A DNA stretch of 10,457 nt from NCBI GenBank assembly GCA_005879045.1, contig VBLV01000014.1, positions 1 through 10,457 of the forward strand, in the 5' to 3' direction. Every line of letters begins with the position of its first letter. Within the stretch, counting starts at the first letter, position 1. The notes under the pieces were generated by a model. The model did no database searches, was not told the DNA's origin, and worked only from the letters and a program-made list of their open reading frames with translations. This document shows, one piece after another, positions 6,987 to 10,457 of the stretch. The DNA comes from Methanobacteriota archaeon. GTDB lineage: Archaea > Thermoplasmatota > Thermoplasmata > RBG-16-68-12. The position numbers and the translations under genes are program-made.

Positions 6987-9979
6987 GTCTCGACCGTTCC
7001 AGCGTGACCATTCCCGCGGCCGGCACGGCGACCGTGAACGTCACGGCGACCGTTCCCGCGGGCACCGCACCGGGTTCGTACGCGGGCGGAGTCTACTACA
7101 ATGACGGGAGCAACACCTCCACCATCCAAGTGCTCATCAATGTCCCGGTCACCCGGCTTCCGGGGAATCTCGGCGGGGGCCTGGCGAAAGGCGGACTCTA
7201 CGAGGACAACGCCTTCACCGCGGGCTTCGTGGATCCGACGATGGGCGACGGACGCTGGTTCTTCTTCGACACGAACGCGATGTCGGCGCCGAACCGCAAG
7301 CTCCTCTACAACCTGAACTGGGAGAACCCCTCCTCCGACGCAGAGATCTTGAGCTTCGGACTCGTCGCGGACTCGAACTTTGTGACGGACAGCATCTTCG
7401 GTCCGGGCACCTTTGCGCTCAAGGCCCACACCAAGAGGGCGGTCGGCATCACGGACACGATCGAGCCGCAATGGGAATTCCTCGGCTCGGATGTCTCGAG
7501 CCTCTTCATCGTGAAGCTCCAGGCGCTCACCACGACCGTTCCCCACGAGACCTTCAACGCGAACGTGGGCGTCTTGACGGTCAACACGAATGACGTCCGC
7601 ATCTCGAGCAACAAGCGGACCGGGAGTGTCCCAGTCACCGTGTCGGCGAACGTCCCCCTGCGCTCCGGAGTCAAACTGGATCCGAGCCTGAACACCGTCT
7701 TCAAGGATGCGACGACGACGTTCGCGGACCGGGCGGTCGCTCCATACGCGTACACGACCGGGCCGTACATCAACTACCTGTTCAACGCGCAGAACACCGT
7801 GAAGACCCAAGTCGTATCGGGGACGAGAAGTGCTTCATGGAGCCTCTTCTTCCACAGCGGCGCGCGCGACGTCGACATGGGCATCTTCTTCGACGCGAAC
7901 TGCGATGGGACGTACACCGTCGGCGACGATGTCATCGGGTACATCCAAGGCTCGACCCTGAACAATCCGGAGGCCGCCACCGTCGACGCGCCGACTCCGG
8001 GTTGCTATTGGGTCCATGCGGCGGGATTTGACGTGGACGCCGGCAGCTTGTTCGACCTCACATTCGTCGCCAACGTACCGGCGACCCAAGGCGTCTCCAT
8101 TGCCGTGACGCAGGCCTTGTCCACGGTGACGAAGGACCGCGTGGTCGACTCGTACCCCTACCCCGGTGGGCCGTTCATCAACTACCTCTTCGGCTCTGCG
8201 AACCGATACAAGACCGAAATCGCGTCCGGGACGATCATCGCCACGTGGAGCATGTTGTTCCACCCGCCCGCGAGCGACGTTGACTTCGGCGTCTTCTACG
8301 ATTCGAACTGCGACGGCGTCTACACCGTCGCGGACAGCGCGGTCGGAACCGTCGCGGCGACCTCCAGCAATCCGGAGACTGCGACCAAGTCGTTCCCTGC
8401 ACCCGGATGCTACTGGGTCCATGCAGCGGGCTTCGCCGTCGCGGGCTCGGCCCTCTTCGACCTGACGCTGTCCGTCACGGTCCTCGGGGCGTCCGCGTTC
8501 TCGCCGGTCGGGCTCCCTGAAACCGCGATCGCGGCGGACACGGAGGTCAAATTTGACGTCGACTGGGCGTTCGACGCGGCGAAGCAGCCGGGGGTCACCA
8601 CGGACTTCCTGTTCGTCAGCCCCGGGAATTCGCCGTTTGCGCTCACGCAGACCCTGCAGGTCACGTTCAGCTTTGACCTGACGCCGCCCTCCTTCAGCTC
8701 GCCGCTGCCATCGCCGGGAGCGACGGTCGCCTCGACGAGCCCGGGCATTTTCGTCCAGATCGATGACACCCAACCCGGATCGATCGCCCCGAAAGGCGAG
8801 ATTGACGAGAGGACGATCCGAATCTGGCTGGACGGTCTCGACGTGACGGCGCAGTCTCAAGTCAGCGTGCCGTTCCAGAACCCATCCGGCACGGGGAACG
8901 ACGGTTACAACATCGGCACGATCCTGTTGGTGCCGGCCGCCCCCCTGAGCGAGGGCGGTCACACGGTCCTCGTCCAGGCGGGCGATTTCGCGGGGAACAT
9001 CGCGACGACCTCGTGGTCGTTCACGGTCGATTCCTCTGCGCCCGTGCTCGACATCCTCGCACCCACGGCGGGCTTCGCCACAAGCTCGTCCAGTGTCACC
9101 GTGCAGGGCCGGACGGAACGAACCGCGGCCGTGACGGTCGGGAGCTCGAGCGTCAGCGTGGATGACACCGGGGCGTTCAGCGCCGTCGTGGCTCTGGTCG
9201 ACGGCTCCAACGTCATCGAGGTGACCGCGACGGATGCGAACGGGAATACGGCCCGCACATCGATCACGGTCGTCCGGGACTCGGCTGCCCCGTCCATTTC
9301 GCTCGTGAGGAGCTCCGCGGGCGTCCTGACGAACAAAGATCTGACCGTCATTTCAGGCGTCGTGAGCGAGTCGGCCTCCTTGACGGTGGCGGGGATTCCC
9401 GCGACCGTCCGCGCGGACGGATCGTTCGAGGTGCCCGTCGCGCTTGTGGAAGGCGCGAACACGATCACCCTCGTGGCGGTCGACCCGGCGGGCAACCAGG
9501 GGTCGAGTAGCCTGACGGTGACGCGCGACTCGACGCCGCCGGCCGTGACGATCGACGCTCTGCCGACGGAAGTCAGTGCCTCGACGATCGCGGTCAGCGG
9601 GACGGTGGAGAGCGCGATCCCCTTCGTGACCGTGAACGGCCAGCCGGTCACCGTGACGAACGGCCGCTATTCGGCGAGCGTCACATTGAGCTTCGGGTCG
9701 AACGTCATCTTCGTGGAGGCGACCGACGCGGCGGGCAACCGCGCGACCACGTCGACTGCCGTCTCGTACGTCCCGCAGGGCGTGACGACGGCATCCGTGG
9801 GCTTGGTCCTGCTGCCCGTGCTGACCGTCATCGCCCTCCTCGCTGGGCTTGCGATTGGCCAGGCCCGCAGAGGACGTGGCGGCGGTGGCGGTGGCGGGGG
9901 CGGGCCGAAGCTGGAGGAGATGTCGAAAGAGGCGGCCTCGGCCGAGGACGAGCTGCCACCCCCGGAAGGTGAGCTCTGA
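6776..9979 (+). CDS. S8 protease, fragment 3: beta-sandwich stalk and C-terminal membrane anchor
   Basis: C-terminal part, about 1,067 residues, in frame from 6776 (FTEESYIAPVVFGGDF). The same frame is open from 6608, but that stretch is arginine-rich shadow translation. No catalytic motif is present. Parts: a beta region with a NEW3-like stretch at about 6974-7147 (SSVTIPAAGTATVNVTATVP); two PPC-like repeats; an Ig-like domain at about 8681-9040 ending in SWSFTVD; three Ig-like repeats of about 80 residues with the ATDANGN/VDPAGN/ATDAAGN signature; one membrane helix (9797-9859) followed by ARRGR, marking the cytoplasmic side; nine glycines; and an acidic tail ending EGEL. These domains normally act as spacers, calcium-stabilised stalk or substrate/surface-binding modules. 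The stop TGA shares its last base with the next ATG, so the binding protein is probably translated from the same message. Confidence 0.88.
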   Translation, partial: FTEESYIAPVVFGGDFAGGQINARTVYSPGTRIHSGLGISASALAGTCSGGPLPETLYVEFYQRVPWSVLSLDRSSVTIPAAGTATVNVTATVPAGTAPGSYAGGVYYNDGSNTSTIQVLINVPVTRLPGNLGGGLAKGGLYEDNAFTAGFVDPTMGDGRWFFFDTNAMSAPNRKLLYNLNWENPSSDAEILSFGLVADSNFVTDSIFGPGTFALKAHTKRAVGITDTIEPQWEFLGSDVSSLFIVKLQALTTTVPHETFNANVGVLTVNTNDVRISSNKRTGSVPVTVSANVPLRSGVKLDPSLNTVFKDATTTFADRAVAPYAYTTGPYINYLFNAQNTVKTQVVSGTRSASWSLFFHSGARDVDMGIFFDANCDGTYTVGDDVIGYIQGSTLNNPEAATVDAPTPGCYWVHAAGFDVDAGSLFDLTFVANVPATQGVSIAVTQALSTVTKDRVVDSYPYPGGPFINYLFGSANRYKTEIASGTIIATWSMLFHPPASDVDFGVFYDSNCDGVYTVADSAVGTVAATSSNPETATKSFPAPGCYWVHAAGFAVAGSALFDLTLSVTVLGASAFSPVGLPETAIAADTEVKFDVDWAFDAAKQPGVTTDFLFVSPGNSPFALTQTLQVTFSFDLTPPSFSSPLPSPGATVASTSPGIFVQIDDTQPGSIAPKGEIDERTIRIWLDGLDVTAQSQVSVPFQNPSGTGNDGYNIGTILLVPAAPLSEGGHTVLVQAGDFAGNIATTSWSFTVDSSAPVLDILAPTAGFATSSSSVTVQGRTERTAAVTVGSSSVSVDDTGAFSAVVALVDGSNVIEVTATDANGNTARTSITVVRDSAAPSISLVRSSAGVLTNKDLTVISGVVSESASLTVAGIPATVRADGSFEVPVALVEGANTITLVAVDPAGNQGSSSLTVTRDSTPPAVTIDALPTEVSASTIAVSGTVESAIPFVTVNGQPVTVTNGRYSASVTLSFGSNVIFVEATDAAGNRATTSTAVSYVPQGVTTASVGLVLLPVLTVIALLAGLAIGQARRGRGGGGGGGGGPKLEEMSKEAASAEDELPPPEGEL
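7727..8482 (+). repeat. Two tandem PPC-like calcium-type repeats in the protease
   Basis: Two homologous units with starts 408 bases (136 residues) apart: 7727-8077 and 8135-8482. Each reads DR.V..Y.Y..GP.INYLF, then SWSLFFH or TWSMLFH, a VD.G.F.D.NCDG.YTV loop, and PGCYWVHAAGF ending in LFDLT. The D.NCDG loop resembles EF-hand-like calcium sites; paired Cys in each unit (in NCDG and PGCYW) could form a disulfide outside the cell. The layout resembles pre-peptidase C-terminal (PPC) domains of secreted proteases, though the fit is by pattern only. Confidence 0.7.
9041..9772 (+). repeat. Three tandem Ig-like repeats forming the protease stalk
   Basis: Units at 9041-9280, 9281-9529 and 9530-9772, 80 to 83 residues each. 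The shared pattern is a Pro-rich start, a V.G.VES-type strand, (G/T)(A/S)F or GRY, then a GSNVI/GANTI turn, and a terminal ATDA.GN with TRD/VRD joining the first two to the next. They resemble bacterial Ig-like or glucodextranase-B-like domains used as rigid spacers on cell-surface enzymes. They lie directly before the membrane helix, as expected for a stalk. Confidence 0.75.
9878..9904 (+). repeat. Poly-glycine linker (nine Gly codons)
   Basis: A simple GGC/GGT/GGG repeat encoding nine consecutive glycines just inside the membrane helix of the protease. It probably acts as a flexible linker to the acidic tail. Such a run is prone to replication slippage, yet the frame stays open through it. 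Confidence 0.7.
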
Positions 9980-10457
9980 TGCGCAAGATTCTCGTCGCAG
10001 CCCTGCTCGGGCTCGTGCTCCTCTTGCTCTTGTCGGCGGCGCGTCCGGCGGCGGCTACTCACGGAGACCTGTCCGGCCTCTACGGAGGGAACCTTCGAGT
10101 GTCGGTGCGCGGCGCGCTGAACCTGAACCCGTTCACCGCGACGGATGCGGACAGCTGGAAGGTGATCCCGCTCGTCTACGACAGCCTCGCGCGGATTGAT
10201 CCGGTGACCCAGCTGCCGGCTCCGTGGGCCGCGGCGTCGTGGAGCGTCTCCGGATCGACCCTGACCGTCACCATGCGGTCCGACCTGGCGTTCCACGACG
10301 GCTCGGCGGAGACGGCTTCGGATGTGATTTATTCCTATAACCAATACAAATCGGCAGGCAAGGTGCCGTCCGACCTGGCGGTCGCAGGGGGGGGAAGTAC
10401 GGTCACCCTGTCGTCGGCATCCGCGGGCGGGCTCGTTTTCGGCCAAGATCTCCTCCT
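9979..10457 (+). CDS. Family 5 extracellular solute-binding protein, OppA/DppA type (3' partial)
   Basis: Peptide-capturing component of an ABC importer; the first 159 residues are in the window. The ATG at 9979 overlaps the protease stop by one base and follows GGTGAG (9968-9973). Residues 1-26 are a Sec signal peptide (MRKILVAALL, Leu-rich core, PAAA cleavage site). There is no lipobox Cys, so membrane attachment, if any, would be through a C-terminal helix beyond the window. Diagnostic SBP_bac_5 features: LNPFTATDADSW (49-60), LVYDSLARIDP (65-75), APWAAASWSVSG (81-92), LTVTMRSDLAFHDGS (95-109) and ETASDVIYSYN (111-121). A run of eight G (10387-10394) is an indel-prone spot, but the frame reads sensibly past it. 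Coupling to the protease suggests that it collects the peptides the protease releases; peptide specificity is inferred from the family and context. Confidence 0.93.
   Translation, partial: MRKILVAALLGLVLLLLLSAARPAAATHGDLSGLYGGNLRVSVRGALNLNPFTATDADSWKVIPLVYDSLARIDPVTQLPAPWAAASWSVSGSTLTVTMRSDLAFHDGSAETASDVIYSYNQYKSAGKVPSDLAVAGGGSTVTLSSASAGGLVFGQDLL

Larger units (their letters stand above)
3499..9979 (+). other. Whole locus: giant secreted S8 (subtilisin-family) protease, read through two frameshifts
   Basis: Bridging a one-base gap in the T-run at 4521-4523 and another at 6776-6777 joins three open frames into one protein of about 2,160 residues. Order of parts: signal peptide (1-33); propeptide-like region (about 73-163); catalytic Asp233 in VDTPVDF; an insert of about 427 residues; His660 in CCHGTST; NSWGW; oxyanion-hole Asn767 in STGNEGPG; Ser880 in GTSQAAP; beta-sandwich regions including a NEW3-like stretch (about 1160-1217); two PPC-like repeats (1411-1527, 1547-1662); an Ig-like domain (about 1729-1848); three tandem Ig-like repeats (1849-2092); a membrane helix (2101-2121); a poly-Gly and acidic tail. 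All S8 catalytic residues are present, so the intact protein should be an active, membrane-tethered outer-surface endopeptidase. The coding pattern is clean on both sides of each break, which argues for sequencing error or very recent mutation rather than an old pseudogene. Confidence 0.88.

Noticed and set aside
7835..8962. Minus-strand open frame opposite the PPC-like repeats.
   Set aside because: Arginine-rich antisense shadow of a repeated, clearly coding plus-strand region.
1..10457. CRISPR array, insertion sequence, attachment site or origin of replication.
   Set aside because: No regularly spaced short repeats, no transposase or integrase motifs and no iteron-like clusters were seen; the only periodic repeats are protein-domain duplications in the protease.

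Overview
The window is high-GC DNA, read almost entirely from one strand, that looks archaeal. The archaeal reading rests on three things. The main non-coding gap holds a TATA-box-like element (TTTATA, 3444-3449) at a sensible distance from a start codon, with no bacterial -35/-10 pair seen. Most starts are preceded by Shine-Dalgarno motifs. The first ABC ATPase has the Q-loop wording FQGAMNAFNPV, which I associate with archaeal peptide transporters. A high-GC Thermoplasmatota-type archaeon is my best guess, but this is inference; no rRNA or marker gene is present.

Layout. Positions 1-3227 hold a tightly coupled operon tail. It contains an OppD/DppD-type ATPase (5' end outside the window), an OppF/DppF-type ATPase, a small protein with one N-terminal membrane anchor and a likely external beta domain, and a four-helix membrane protein. 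Neighbouring genes overlap by 4, 4 and 11 bases. Positions 3228-3498 are the only sizeable gap; it contains two TATA-like elements and a doubled ACCGGT palindrome. Positions 3499-9979 encode a very large secreted subtilisin-family (S8) protease, about 2,160 residues once two one-base frameshifts (near 4521-4523 and 6776-6777) are bridged. From 9979 to the window end is the start of a family 5 peptide-binding protein (OppA/DppA type), overlapping the protease stop by one base.

How the genes fit together. The protease has a signal peptide, a propeptide-like region, a complete S8 catalytic set (Asp233, His660, Asn767, Ser880), tandem beta-sandwich and calcium-type repeats, an Ig-like stalk, one C-terminal membrane helix and a short acidic tail. 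It should sit on the outside of the cell, tethered to the membrane. Its neighbours on both sides are parts of peptide ABC importers. The simplest model is a protein-scavenging locus: surface digestion of proteins followed by peptide capture and ATP-driven import. The two small membrane proteins between transporter and protease are unassigned and are the most open part of the locus.

Most unusual points. (i) About 427 residues separate the catalytic Asp and His, and they include at least one extra beta domain and two acidic calcium-type loops. (ii) About 100 extra, probably helical, residues lie between Walker A and the Q-loop of the OppD-like ATPase. (iii) Both breaks in the protease are of the same kind: each is repaired by one added T. 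Long minus-strand open frames are shadows of the plus-strand genes.
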